64,000 nt of DNA, taken from positions 31,136 to 95,135 of the forward strand of contig NZ_AVSV01000025.1 in the NCBI RefSeq assembly GCF_000498355.1, given 5' to 3'. A model generated the notes under the pieces. That model saw only the letters and a list, made by a program, of their open reading frames with translations, did no database searches and was not told where the DNA came from. Within the stretch, counting starts at the first letter, position 1; every line of letters starts with the position of its first letter. Below, piece after piece: positions 25,897 through 34,865 of this stretch. The translations under genes were made by a program, and so were the position numbers. The stretch is from Clostridium sp. Ade.TY. GTDB taxonomy: Bacteria; Bacillota; Clostridia; Clostridiales; Clostridiaceae.

Positions 25897-27662
25897 AAAT
25901 TCATATTTTTTATTAAACTTATTATTTCTTCTCCATACTTTAAAAGTTTCTTTTCACCCATTCCACGAATATTCATAAGACCTTCTTTGTTTTCTGGTTT
26001 TTTATTTGAAATTTCTATAAGTGTTGAATCTGAAAATATTATATAAGGTCTAATATTTTCTTTTACTGCTTTAATTCTTCTCCATGATTTTAAAGCATTA
26101 TAAAGTTCTTTATTTATTATTTCTTCATAGTCTTTTTCAATTTTCATAAGAACTTTTTCTTCTGACTTTAATACTTTTATAGATTTATTATTTAATATTA
26201 ACATAGAATATGTCCCTGGCTTTAAATTTACATATCCACATTGTATTAGACCTTTTATTATCTCTCTTATAAATTTATTGCTATACTCTCTCATAATGCC
26301 AAAGGTTGTAATATTATCTAATTTATTTTGTATTATTTTAGGGCCTTTTATTCCTCTTAATATATCAATTAAAACAGATATACCAAATCTTTCTCTAGTT
26401 CTAAATACAGTTGATAAAATAATTTGACTTTCTCTTGTAAAGTCTTGAATTTCATCACTGTTTATACAATTTGTACAATTATTACAAAAATTAGTTATAT
26501 ACTTATTATCAAAATATTTTAATATAAATTCTCTGTAACAACCTTCACTTTCTGCATAATTAACTATAGATTGAAGTTTTCTAAGTGCTATTTCACGTCT
26601 ACCTATTCCACTACTTTTATTTATTAAAAATTCAACTCTTCTTATATCATCTCTTGAATAAAATAAATAGCAGTCACATTCCTCTCCATCTCTCCCCCCT
26701 CTGCCTATTTCTTGGTAATAACTTTCCAAATTTTTTGGTAATGTTACATGTACAATATATCTTATATTAGACTTATCTATTCCCATTCCAAAAGCATTTG
26801 TTGCAATCATTACTAATTTTCTCTCATATAAAAAATCTTCTTGTGATTTATCTTTTAATTCATCTGACATTCCAGCATGATATTTTAAAACGCTATAACC
26901 TAAATCTTTAAGATTTTTATATATAATTTCTACTTCTTTTCTTGAATTGCAATATACTATTCCTGATTCATTTTCATGAGACTTTATTATATCTTTAAGT
27001 TCTTCTTCCTTATAAACTTCTTTAAGTACATGTATATTTAAGTTACTTCTATTTATATCTCCTAAATATATATATGGATTTTTAAGTCCTAAAAGATCTA
27101 TTGAATCTTTTCTAACCTCATCTGTAGCTGTAGCTGTAAAAGCAGAAATAACTGGATTACTTTTTAAATCATTACAGAACTTATTTATATATCTATAACT
27201 TTTTCTAAAATCATGTCCCCACTCTGAAACACAATGAGCTTCATCAATTGCAACTTGTGCTATATTTAAATTTTTTATCATATTTTTAAAATAATTTGAT
27301 TCCAACCTTTCAGGGGATATGTATATAAGCTTATAAATACCTAATGAACAATCTTTAAGTATTTCTTTTATTTCATTGTTATTTAATGTGCTATTTATAT
27401 AAACTCCATTTATACCTATTTCTTTTAAACTATCCACTTGATCTTTCATAAGTGAAATTAAAGGAGATATTACTATAGTAATTCCATCAAATAATATTGC
27501 TGGAATCTGATAACATATAGATTTACCACCACCAGTTGGCATAAGACAAAAAACATCTTTTTTATTTAATATAGTATTTATTATTTCGAGTTGACCTTCT
27601 CTAAATGTTTTATATCCATAGAACTTATATAAAGCATGATAAACTCTATCTATATTATTCAT
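25884..27662 (-). CDS. recQ: ATP-dependent DNA helicase RecQ
   Basis: 592 residues, normal length. Helicase motifs: PTGGGKSICYQIPA (I), DEAHCVSEWGHDFR (II and aromatic loop), SAFTATATDEVR (III) and YYQEIGRGGRDG (VI). The zinc-binding region has cysteines at GCYREF and FCNNCTNC. A winged-helix RQC region and a C-terminal HRDC-like domain with MNIRGMGEKKLLKYGEEI follow. RecQ unwinds DNA in recombination and fork repair. AGGAGG precedes the ATG. It is monocistronic and divergent from the SdpI-like gene. Confidence 0.95.
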   Translation of the reverse strand: MNNIDRVYHALYKFYGYKTFREGQLEIINTILNKKDVFCLMPTGGGKSICYQIPAILFDGITIVISPLISLMKDQVDSLKEIGINGVYINSTLNNNEIKEILKDCSLGIYKLIYISPERLESNYFKNMIKNLNIAQVAIDEAHCVSEWGHDFRKSYRYINKFCNDLKSNPVISAFTATATDEVRKDSIDLLGLKNPYIYLGDINRSNLNIHVLKEVYKEEELKDIIKSHENESGIVYCNSRKEVEIIYKNLKDLGYSVLKYHAGMSDELKDKSQEDFLYERKLVMIATNAFGMGIDKSNIRYIVHVTLPKNLESYYQEIGRGGRDGEECDCYLFYSRDDIRRVEFLINKSSGIGRREIALRKLQSIVNYAESEGCYREFILKYFDNKYITNFCNNCTNCINSDEIQDFTRESQIILSTVFRTRERFGISVLIDILRGIKGPKIIQNKLDNITTFGIMREYSNKFIREIIKGLIQCGYVNLKPGTYSMLILNNKSIKVLKSEEKVLMKIEKDYEEIINKELYNALKSWRRIKAVKENIRPYIIFSDSTLIEISNKKPENKEGLMNIRGMGEKKLLKYGEEIISLIKNMNLKKQ

Positions 27663-27789
27663 TTTAGTCTATCCTCCTCATATATTTCATATAATTAGTT
27701 ATACCATCTTACTTTAATAAATTCCACTAAAATGTAATATTAATTTTACAATTATAGTTAATAAAAATAGTCAAATGATAACATTTACA

Positions 27790-27798
27790 TGGTATAAT
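27790..27798 (+). promoter_or_regulatory. Extended -10 promoter element of the SdpI-like gene
   Basis: TGGTATAAT, a consensus -10 with TGn extension, lies 48 bases before the start codon. Confidence 0.45.
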
Positions 27799-27845
27799 AT
27801 ATATATAAATTAAAATATTTCTCACATTTAAAAGGAGGAGATTTT

Positions 27846-28199
27846 ATGAACCCATTAAGTCATTTTGTTGATTTTTTATTACCAGTTGCAATGATAATTT
27901 TCGGAGTATTATTTGCTATTAATCCACCAAGTGATATAAATGAGCATTACGGTTTTAGAACAAAACGTTCTATGAAATCTAAAGAAGCTTGGCGATTTGC
28001 TAATACTCAATTAGGAAAGATATGGGTTATACTTGGTATTATTTCAATTATTCTTATTGGTATAATTAAATCAACATTAAATCTTACAGATGATTTAATA
28101 TCAATGATAGGTTTATTCGGAACATTATTTTCTATATTCATATCATTAGGTATTGTTGAAGAAGAATTAAAATTGAATTTTGATAAAAAAATAAATTAA
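27846..28199 (+). CDS. SdpI-like small membrane protein
   Basis: 117 residues with three hydrophobic helices (about 8-25, 56-75 and 83-104). Between helices 1 and 2 lies the motif HYGFRTKRSMKSKEAWRFANTQLGK, characteristic of the SdpI/YhfL family. In B. subtilis, full-length SdpI gives immunity to the cannibalism toxin SdpC and is a signalling receptor; this copy is only the C-terminal half type, and no sdpC-like gene is adjacent, so toxin immunity is unproven. A consensus AAAGGAGG site precedes the ATG. It is monocistronic with its own promoter and terminator. Confidence 0.82.
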   Translation: MNPLSHFVDFLLPVAMIIFGVLFAINPPSDINEHYGFRTKRSMKSKEAWRFANTQLGKIWVILGIISIILIGIIKSTLNLTDDLISMIGLFGTLFSIFISLGIVEEELKLNFDKKIN

Positions 28200-28207
28200 A
28201 ATAAACT

Positions 28208-28235
28208 AAAAGTGGCGAAAAATTTCGCCACTTTT
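28208..28235. terminator. Bidirectional terminator between the SdpI-like gene and histidine kinase gene
   Basis: AAAAGTGGCGAAA pairs perfectly with TTTCGCCACTTTT; T runs lie on both sides. It sits between convergent genes. Confidence 0.88.
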
Positions 28236-28239
28236 ATAT

Positions 28240-29148
28240 TTAAATTATTTTCCATTTTATTATTATAGAAAGCACTCCCAGTTTTTCATCTTTTTCTGCC
28301 CATATTTTATGACCTTGTTTCTCAACTAAAATTTTAGTTATTGCAAGACCAAGCCCAGTGTTTTGTCCTGTCCTCATTCTATCAACAGTAAAAAATCTTT
28401 CGAAAATTCTATCTACATCTATTTCTTCTATTTCACTTGTACTATTAGAAAACTTAGTTATGATATAATCTCCTTCTTTTTCTAATGATATACTTACACT
28501 ATCTTTTGCATATTTTAATATATTTTGAATTAAATTAGTGAAAATTCTATTTATAGCTTTTACATCTCCATATACTTTACATAAGTTTTCATCTATATTT
28601 ATATTAGGCTCTATTCCTTTACTTGATATTTCCTCATAAAAAGCTGCTATTATTTCACATAATATATTATTTAAATTAACTTTTTCTATATCTAAATCAT
28701 ACTCATTTGCCTGAAGTCTTGATAAATCATAAAAACTTGATATAAGATTTTTAAGTACTATTGATCTTTTTTCTATTATATTTAAATACTCTTCTTTTAG
28801 TTGTTTATCAACATTGTCATCTTTAAGTAATTGAACATATCCAATAATTGAAGTTAATGGTGTCCTTAAGTCATGAGATATATTTGCTATAGCTTGCCTA
28901 AGCTCTAAATCCATACATCTATACTTTTCTTCTGTTTCTTTTCTTAAAATTATATTTTTATTTATTTCTACTATCAATTTTTCAAGTTCTAAACTTGGAT
29001 ATTTAACCTTAAGTAGTTCATTTGTGTTTCTATTATTTAATTTTTTAACATCAAACCTAAGTGCCTTTATATTTTTTACTAGTAAAGTTAGTATTATAAT
29101 TAAAACTAATATTATTACTAATAAAAAAAACATGAATATTCCTTGCAC
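28240..29148 (-). CDS. Sensor histidine kinase with a single N-terminal membrane anchor
   Basis: 302 residues: one N-terminal hydrophobic helix (about 5-25), a short linker with no extracellular sensor, HisKA with His92 in ANISHDLRTPLTSIIGYVQ, then an ATPase domain with NLIQNILKYAKD (N box), IFERFFTVDRMRTGQ and NTGLGLAITK. Kinases of this minimal type beside ABC exporters are usual in peptide-antibiotic and lantibiotic immunity systems, where the transporter helps sensing. It is the last gene of the operon. The start may be GTG at 29148 (AGGTGA upstream) or ATG at 29133. Confidence 0.9.
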   Translation of the reverse strand: MQGIFMFFLLVIILVLIIILTLLVKNIKALRFDVKKLNNRNTNELLKVKYPSLELEKLIVEINKNIILRKETEEKYRCMDLELRQAIANISHDLRTPLTSIIGYVQLLKDDNVDKQLKEEYLNIIEKRSIVLKNLISSFYDLSRLQANEYDLDIEKVNLNNILCEIIAAFYEEISSKGIEPNINIDENLCKVYGDVKAINRIFTNLIQNILKYAKDSVSISLEKEGDYIITKFSNSTSEIEEIDVDRIFERFFTVDRMRTGQNTGLGLAITKILVEKQGHKIWAEKDEKLGVLSIIIKWKII

Positions 29149-29178
29149 ATTAAATCACCTAAAATCTATATTATAATT

Positions 29179-29916
29179 TTACTTTATTTCTTGTTTATTA
29201 AATATAATTATACCAATTAAAACAAATATTATAGTATATATTGTTCCACCTAAAATGGAAAATACTAAAGTTAATTTGCTTGTATTTATTGACCCAACAT
29301 TTGATAATAATGTAGTAAGTAATATATTATTAATACAGTTAAATTTTTTCCATATAAAAATTGATAAAATCCATACTAAACCTTTCATATTAGTAATTAC
29401 TAAATAATATACTATGTAAATTAGTCCTCTCTTTATAGTTATTGCTAATAAATTCGCAATTGAAATTCCAGCTATATATATAGGAATTGAACATAAAAAT
29501 CTTGTTATAACATTGCTTAATAAAACTAAGGAATTTCCATCAGATTGTATAAACATTAATGCTATAGTTACTGCTATTAAACAAATAAACATTATTATAA
29601 ATGCTAATATAATTTGAGCTATAAATTTACCTAAATATATTTCTGTTCTAGATAAATTTGATACTATAAGATTTTTATAAGTCCCTTCTCTATAATCATC
29701 TAAAAATACAACAGCAAATACCATTACTAATATAAGTATAAAGTTAAATGTAAATCCAAAATTTGATATTAATACTTCTCTTGTTATTCCTGGAGGATTA
29801 AATGAATTTATTGCTATTGGCATTAAAATTATAAGTCCTATAAGTACAGCAAGTAACTTATATGCAAATGATTTTCTGCTGTATTTATAAAGTTCAGCTT
29901 TTACTAAGTTAAGCAT
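29179..29916 (-). CDS. ABC-2 type transporter permease
   Basis: 245 residues with six hydrophobic helices and an N-terminal LVKAELYKYSRKSFAY segment, the layout of BcrB/EpiG-like ABC-2 permeases. DDYREGTYKNLIVSNLSRTEIYLGK is the cytoplasmic coupling region typical of this group. I start at the ATG at 29916 because GGAGGTG lies directly upstream; a TTG at 29931 in frame would encode that site. It overlaps the ATPase gene by 8 bases, so the two are coupled and surely form one transporter. Substrate unknown; peptide antibiotic removal is the likely class. Confidence 0.88.
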   Translation of the reverse strand: MLNLVKAELYKYSRKSFAYKLLAVLIGLIILMPIAINSFNPPGITREVLISNFGFTFNFILILVMVFAVVFLDDYREGTYKNLIVSNLSRTEIYLGKFIAQIILAFIIMFICLIAVTIALMFIQSDGNSLVLLSNVITRFLCSIPIYIAGISIANLLAITIKRGLIYIVYYLVITNMKGLVWILSIFIWKKFNCINNILLTTLLSNVGSINTSKLTLVFSILGGTIYTIIFVLIGIIIFNKQEIK

Positions 29917-30829
29917 TATCTTCACCTCCAATTAATTGTATAAAGTAATCTTCTAAATTACTTCCAATTCTTTGTAGTTCAAATACCTTAACTCCAGCTT
30001 TTACTAATTCTGAATTAACTATATAAGGTTCATTTATAAAATCATATACCCTTAAATTATTACCATTTAATACATCATATGATGTACATCCTAACTTCTC
30101 TAATACTACCGTTGCTTTTTCAGAGTTGTCTACTTTTATTGATATATGATGTCTACACTTCTCTTCTAACTTTTCAGCAGATAATTCTTCAATAAGAACT
30201 CCATTGTCTATAAACCCATAACATGTTGCAAGTTGAGACAGTTCACTTAATATATGACTTGAAATTAAAATAGTAGTTCTTTTTACTATGTTAAGCTCTA
30301 ATAAAATCTCTCTAATTTCTTTTATTCCCATTGGGTCCAATCCGTTTATCGGTTCATCTAATATTAAAAAATCTGGGCTTCCAAGTATAGCAAGTGCTAA
30401 CCCTAATCTTTGCTTCATACCAAGTGAAAAATCCCTAAACCTTTTATTTCCCGTTTGATCAAGCCCTACAATTTTCAATGCTCTTTCAACTGATTCTTTT
30501 TCTACAATCCCTTTTTGTATTCTATAATATTCCAAATTATCTTTTGCTGTCATTTTAGGGAAGAACATTGGAGTTTCTATTATTGCTCCAATTCTTGAAT
30601 GTTCTTTTATTCTTTCATTCTTAGTTACCTTTCCAAATAACTCTATTTCACCAGAAGTTTGATCTGTTAATGATGTTATCATTTTAATTATAGTAGTTTT
30701 CCCTGCTCCATTTTTTCCTACAAGTCCGTAAATATCGCCTTCTTTTATAGTCATATTAACATTATCTACTGCAAATTTATTACTATATTTTTTAGTTACA
30801 TTTCTTGTAATAACTATATTTTCTCTCAA
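29909..30829 (-). CDS. ABC transporter ATP-binding protein (BcrA-like)
   Basis: 306 residues. Walker A GLVGKNGAGKTT, Q-loop region IIETPMF, signature FSLGMKQRLGLALAI, Walker B FLILDEPINGLDP and the switch SSHILSEL. The C-terminal 80 residues are the regulatory tail common in BcrA/antibiotic-exporter ATPases. The start is TTG at 30829 after AAGGTGA. It pairs with the overlapping permease and is flanked by a response regulator and a histidine kinase, a known arrangement for bacitracin- or lantibiotic-type resistance modules. Confidence 0.92.
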   Translation of the reverse strand: MRENIVITRNVTKKYSNKFAVDNVNMTIKEGDIYGLVGKNGAGKTTIIKMITSLTDQTSGEIELFGKVTKNERIKEHSRIGAIIETPMFFPKMTAKDNLEYYRIQKGIVEKESVERALKIVGLDQTGNKRFRDFSLGMKQRLGLALAILGSPDFLILDEPINGLDPMGIKEIREILLELNIVKRTTILISSHILSELSQLATCYGFIDNGVLIEELSAEKLEEKCRHHISIKVDNSEKATVVLEKLGCTSYDVLNGNNLRVYDFINEPYIVNSELVKAGVKVFELQRIGSNLEDYFIQLIGGEDNA

Positions 30830-30931
30830 ATTTTTTTCACCTTCTTATAAATGCTTATATATAGAGTTTAAAATATTTTATGAAAGATATCTTAAATTAA
30901 ACATTAAGAAAGTCTTAAATATATCATTATT

Positions 30932-31633
30932 TTATTGTAATTTAAATCCTATTCCCCATATTGTTTTTATATATTCATTATCTTTATCTATTTTATTTAT
31001 TTTAGATCTTATATTGCTTATATGTACGTTTATAGTATTATCATCACCTAAAAATTCTTCATTCCATACAGATTCAAAAAGGTTTGCCTTTGTAAAAACT
31101 CTTTTAGGGTTTTCTATTAGTAACTTTAATATTGATAATTCTTTTGCTGTTAACGGAACTACTTCACCTTTAACTTTAACTTCTAACTTTTCTTTATCTA
31201 ATTGAATTTCCTTATATACTAAAATACTTTCTTCTTCAGATTTTTCTTGTGGAAATTTTTTATATCTTCTAAGTTGTGCCTCAAGTCTTGCAAGTAATTC
31301 TTCTATATTAAATGGTTTTGATATAAAATCATCTGCCCCTATTTTTAATGCATTAACTTTATCTGTTTGTGATGTTTTTGCAGATATAACTATTATAGGC
31401 ATAAATTTTTCTTCTCTTATTTTTTTAATTATTTCTTCCCCACTCATTCCAGGCAACATTAAATCAATAAGAACAGCATCATATTCATAAAGTTCTACAC
31501 ACATTCTACCTTCACTACCTGAAAAAGCTTGAGTAACATTATAACCCTCTTTAGTTAAAATGCTGTATATTAATCCATTTATATCTTGATCATCTTCAAT
31601 TACTAAAATTCTTTCTTCCCCTAATTTCTTCAT
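30932..31633 (-). CDS. OmpR-family response regulator of the ABC-transporter operon
   Basis: 233 residues. Receiver: acidic Glu13-Asp14-Asp15, phosphoacceptor Asp57 in AVLIDLMLPGMSG, IVISAKTSQ and FISKPFN. DNA-binding winged helix from about 138, ending DDNTINVHISNIRSKI and TIWGIGFKL. It probably controls the operon it sits in. A 102-base gap to the ATPase gene shows no clear hairpin. GGAAGAGGG precedes the ATG. Partner kinase at the operon end. Confidence 0.93.
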   Translation of the reverse strand: MKKLGEERILVIEDDQDINGLIYSILTKEGYNVTQAFSGSEGRMCVELYEYDAVLIDLMLPGMSGEEIIKKIREEKFMPIIVISAKTSQTDKVNALKIGADDFISKPFNIEELLARLEAQLRRYKKFPQEKSEEESILVYKEIQLDKEKLEVKVKGEVVPLTAKELSILKLLIENPKRVFTKANLFESVWNEEFLGDDNTINVHISNIRSKINKIDKDNEYIKTIWGIGFKLQ

Positions 31634-31665
31634 TTTATCCCTCTTCCTTCGTAGTATTGTTAATG

Positions 31666-32172
31666 TTAATTGCTAAAAAAGACTTTTCTTATATTATAAA
31701 TTATAACAATTATAATTATAACTACCAAATAATTAAATATTAAACTTAAATTATACCTATGCCATAATACAGTATCCATAATTTTTATATATTTTCCAAT
31801 AGGATACCATTCATATACTTTTAATGTCAAAGTTTCAATATTATTTATATCATCAACAAAATTACCTTTAACCAAAAAATCCACATATTTAGGTTTTCCT
31901 AAATTAAATGTAGATAACTCTTTATAAGGAGTATTTCCAATTACATTTACTTCTGAATATTTTATGTCATTTAAATTATTTACACTAGCATATGCTTTTA
32001 TATATGAAGAACCTTTTATAACTAATGGTTCTTCCTTATTTAAATTATATTGAACTATTAAATTAACTCCATTTCCATCAAAGCATGTATAATCTGCTGC
32101 TTTTTTATAAGGCAAAGATGGTATTATAAATAAAATTATTAATAAAGATATATTTATTATAATTTTTTTCAT
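31666..32172 (-). CDS. Exported, C-terminally anchored protein of unknown function
   Basis: 168 residues. An N-terminal signal-like segment (KKIIINISLLIILFIIPSLPY) is followed by an extracellular, probably beta-rich domain (about 25-135; VIKGSSYIKAYASVNNL). A single C-terminal transmembrane helix (about 142-162) ends in basic RKVFFSN. No cysteine lipobox. I recognise no family. It starts 32 bases before the response regulator gene of the kinase/ABC module with no terminator between, so it may be the first gene of that operon and could serve as a sensor accessory. Confidence 0.72.
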   Translation of the reverse strand: MKKIIINISLLIILFIIPSLPYKKAADYTCFDGNGVNLIVQYNLNKEEPLVIKGSSYIKAYASVNNLNDIKYSEVNVIGNTPYKELSTFNLGKPKYVDFLVKGNFVDDINNIETLTLKVYEWYPIGKYIKIMDTVLWHRYNLSLIFNYLVVIIIIVIIYNIRKVFFSN

Positions 32173-32464
32173 CTTAATACTCCTTTATTATTACTTAGTA
32201 GTCATTTGTATAATTATATAAAGGAATTTTCAAAATTATTAATATTATATAATTTATAATATAACTATAGTTTTTATTTTCTTCATTACTTATAACTTCT
32301 CCCTAATTTTATTTTAAACTAAATATTAAATTTCTCATATTTATGTTCATTACAATAAACTTTCATTTATGTAAGAATTAATATTTTAAATATTATATTG
32401 AATATTTCTTAGATATTTATGTAAATAATACCAATAAAGCTAAATAGTTTAAGGAGATTATTTT

Positions 32465-32875
32465 ATGAAGAAAAAATCTATTATTATATTTTTCTTATTA
32501 TTTTTTATATTAATTGGAACTTATTTTATTTTTAACTCAACTAATAAATCTAATGAGTTAGTTAAAAATTCTAATACCGAAAATACAATCTATGTTAACG
32601 CTATAGAACTTAATTCCAATTTAAAAACATATAATTATTCTAAGTACAACGATAAAGTTGTTGAGATTACTGGAGAAATTACTAATATCTATGCTGAAAA
32701 TAAAGAATTGTTACTTAAAGGAGCTTATAAAAATATAAAAGTTAATCTTCAAGAAGATCAAGATTTAACTTATTTAAATATTGGTTCCACAATTGCTGTA
32801 AAAGGAATAGCATTAATACCAGAATCAAATACTGAAGATATAATATTAAAATCATCAATAATAGAAGTTAAATAA
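32465..32875 (+). CDS. Membrane-anchored OB-fold (tRNA_anti-like) protein
   Basis: 136 residues: a basic N-terminus and one hydrophobic helix (about 5-23), then a polar linker. A small beta domain (about 40-136) has the pattern KYNDKVVEITGEITNIY, LLLKGAYKNIKVNL and IGSTIAVKGIAL, as in the tRNA_anti-like OB-fold family. Such proteins are widespread exported proteins without known function. No lipobox is present, so it is an anchored or cleaved form. GGAGATT precedes the ATG. The 292-base stretch before it (32173-32464) shows no gene or clear structure. It is followed 13 bases later by a GNAT-like gene. Confidence 0.75.
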   Translation: MKKKSIIIFFLLFFILIGTYFIFNSTNKSNELVKNSNTENTIYVNAIELNSNLKTYNYSKYNDKVVEITGEITNIYAENKELLLKGAYKNIKVNLQEDQDLTYLNIGSTIAVKGIALIPESNTEDIILKSSIIEVK

Positions 32876-32888
32876 TATAGGAGTTTTT

Positions 32889-33509
32889 ATGGATAATAAA
32901 TTTATTGTTAGTAATAGTTCTATGATAGAACCTTTATCAAAACTTATTGCCAGTGAATTTTTAGATTCGCCATTAATTAAATATTTTATAGATAGTGATG
33001 ATACTCAATATGAAATATTACAGATATTTTTTAATAGACTTTTAGAACTTTATAAAGATATTGGAGTTACTTACGTAACATCAATTGATTTAGAAGGTAC
33101 ATTTTCTTTAGTTAATTTTAAAAACAAAGAAAATTCAAATTTAAATATTATTTTTGATTCCTTACCTAGTCTTTTTGAAATTTCATCTAAAGTTAGTATT
33201 ATTGATATTTCAAATAAGTTACTTGATAGTAAAGATATATTAGTTAAAGTAAAAGAATTTTTAAGTTCTTTGGATAAATATTTATTTTTATCTAGCATAG
33301 CTTATGATAAATCTAAACCTTATAAAGATGAATTTTTAAAAGCTATGCTAGAATTTGTAGTAAAAGAATCCCTTGATAAAAATATTAAAATATTAGTTGA
33401 AACAGAAACAATGCAAATGATTAGTCTATATAAAAGCTTTGGCTTTAAATTAAATAAAAACTTTAAAATAAACAATAATACAACTATTTATTTTCTTGAA
33501 TTTAATTAA
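32889..33509 (+). CDS. GNAT-like protein, acetyl-CoA-binding motif not evident
   Basis: 206 residues. The ends look like a GNAT N-acetyltransferase: an N-terminal helix-rich start (SSMIEPLSKLIASEFLDSPLIKYFI) and the C-terminal LVETETMQMISLYKSFGFKLNKNF, which matches the usual final strand-helix (acyl-CoA pocket). The Arg/Gln-x2-Gly-x-Gly/Ala motif that holds CoA pyrophosphate is not visible, so it may be catalytically inactive or strongly diverged. The assignment is tentative. It is the second gene after the OB-fold protein and ends 27 bases before the convergent thiW gene. Confidence 0.65.
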   Translation: MDNKFIVSNSSMIEPLSKLIASEFLDSPLIKYFIDSDDTQYEILQIFFNRLLELYKDIGVTYVTSIDLEGTFSLVNFKNKENSNLNIIFDSLPSLFEISSKVSIIDISNKLLDSKDILVKVKEFLSSLDKYLFLSSIAYDKSKPYKDEFLKAMLEFVVKESLDKNIKILVETETMQMISLYKSFGFKLNKNFKINNNTTIYFLEFN

Positions 33510-33536
33510 AATCAAAAAAATAAAATGTATTTAAAT

Positions 33537-34040
33537 TTAATCTTTTTTAATAACTAATATTTTATTAATTGATGAAACTTTTAGAAAAACATATGCTAAA
33601 ATTGCACCAACTAAACAGCTTGATGAAAATGGTATTATATATATAAATAATGATGCTTCCTTTCCAAGTAAAAGAGATGCTACTGGATATGCAAGCATAG
33701 CCCCTATGATACCAGTACCTATAAATTCCCCAATAACTGCTGCAAACATATTTTTAAATCTTATGTAAAATAACCCTGCAAATACTGCACCAACCATACT
33801 TCCTGGAAAAGCTAATAAACTTCCAGTTCCTAATATATTTCTAATAAGTGATGCAGAAAATGCATTTAAAAGCGCAAACCAAGGTCCTAAAGTTATACCT
33901 GAAATAACATTTACAAAATGTTGAATTGGAGAAATTTTTGCTCCAAATATGGGTATTGAAAATGTTCCAAAAAGTACAGATATCCCAATAAGTAATCCAC
34001 TTAATACTAATTTGTAAGTTAAATTTTTCTCTTTATTCAT
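33537..34040 (-). CDS. thiW: ThiW-type thiamine-precursor ECF transporter S component
   Basis: 167-residue membrane protein with five or six helices. The FSIPIFGAKISPIQHFVNVISGITLGPW segment is the ThiW hallmark, and LLAFPGSMVGAVFAG and EFIGTGIIGAMLAYP follow. ThiW is the substrate-binding unit proposed to import the thiazole part of thiamine, sharing the ECF energising module encoded elsewhere. I start at ATG 34040 (GGGGGATT upstream); the frame is open to 34097 but runs through the leader hairpin. The upstream TPP riboswitch supports the role. Confidence 0.92.
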   Translation of the reverse strand: MNKEKNLTYKLVLSGLLIGISVLFGTFSIPIFGAKISPIQHFVNVISGITLGPWFALLNAFSASLIRNILGTGSLLAFPGSMVGAVFAGLFYIRFKNMFAAVIGEFIGTGIIGAMLAYPVASLLLGKEASLFIYIIPFSSSCLVGAILAYVFLKVSSINKILVIKKD

Positions 34041-34060
34041 TATAAAAATCCCCCTAAATA

Positions 34061-34100
34061 TAAATGGAGTATAACCATTAAATAGGCTATACTCCATTTA
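34061..34100 (-). promoter_or_regulatory. Expression-platform hairpin of the TPP riboswitch
   Basis: TAAATGGAGTATA pairs perfectly with TATACTCCATTTA (13 base pairs, plus GCC/GGT inside). It sits between the riboswitch aptamer and the thiW binding site. The following sequence ATATTT is a poor U tract, so it may be an attenuator of modest strength or a spacer hairpin. Confidence 0.55.
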
Positions 34101-34118
34101 TTAAATATATTTATAAAT

Positions 34119-34211
34119 AAGCAATCCCTACGCTGGTACTAACCATATCAGGTAATAAGGGTTTAGAAATTTTAAATTTCAATCTCAGCTATGCACAATA
34201 GCTCCCCTAGC
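34119..34211 (-). promoter_or_regulatory. TPP riboswitch (THI element) of thiW
   Basis: On the reverse strand the conserved THI blocks appear in order: GGGGAGC, GCTGAGA, ACCCTT, ACCTGAT, GGTTAGTACCAGCGTAGGGA. It binds thiamine pyrophosphate and lowers expression of the thiamine transport gene downstream. Confidence 0.96.
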
Positions 34212-34218
34212 TTTCTAT

Positions 34219-34797
34219 TTATTTTTTTCTTAAATCTTGTAATTCTCTTTTTAATAATTCTATTTCACAAACAAGATTATTTATATTAGACTTTAATTTT
34301 TTTATTTCTTCTTCATAATTTACATTTTTATTAGTTGTAGTATTAAATCCTGTTGTCTTTATTGTACTTGGAGTTCCATCATTTGCATTATCTGGTGTTG
34401 GATTTTGTTCACAAAAAGGATTTCCTACATTTTTATATTTTCTATTATAATATCTTCCAGGTCCATTTTGAAAATATTGTTGCTGTGCACTATATGTTAA
34501 AATAACTTGACCTATTAATTCAAACCAGTTTCCTATAGAGTTTTGAACATTAAATGGCATGTTTCCTGACATTACTTGCCCAATTATATCACCAATAAGT
34601 ACAAACATTTGGGGATGTAAGTCTTGAAAGCCTCCTGGAATATCCCTGCACTGCTCATGTGGCTCTGAACTTGCACTATTATTAGAACTTTCATTACTAT
34701 TGCAATTTGAATTATTTTTATTATTAAAACTATTTTCAAATAATGATGAAAATTGCTTCATAAACCCATCAAAATCATTCATTTCATCGTAATTCAA
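34219..34797 (-). CDS. Asn/Ser-rich protein with C-terminal coiled coil, unknown
   Basis: 192 residues. An acidic start (NYDEMNDFDGFMKQF) leads to an Asn/Ser-rich stretch (about 25-45). A central segment follows (about 52-105) with short hydrophobic runs, MFVLIGDIIGQVMSG and WFELIGQVILTYSAQQQ. A disordered Asn/Thr-rich linker precedes a C-terminal coiled coil (about 160-192; EEEIKKLKSNINNLVCEIELLKREL). I do not recognise it; the composition resembles spore-coat or morphogenetic proteins, but that is only an impression. I use TTG at 34797 because AAGGAG lies 6 bases upstream; the longer frame from 34824 has no binding site. Confidence 0.65.
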   Translation of the reverse strand: MNYDEMNDFDGFMKQFSSLFENSFNNKNNSNCNSNESSNNSASSEPHEQCRDIPGGFQDLHPQMFVLIGDIIGQVMSGNMPFNVQNSIGNWFELIGQVILTYSAQQQYFQNGPGRYYNRKYKNVGNPFCEQNPTPDNANDGTPSTIKTTGFNTTTNKNVNYEEEIKKLKSNINNLVCEIELLKRELQDLRKK

Positions 34798-34865
34798 ATT
34801 AAACTCCTTAAATAGTGCTTTCAATTATTATACTATTCTAAATGAATAATCTTATTACTATATAT

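Noticed and set aside
27846..28199. Toxin immunity locus (sdpI with sdpC)
   Set aside because: No SdpC-like toxin or SdpR regulator is adjacent; only a general SdpI-like label is kept.
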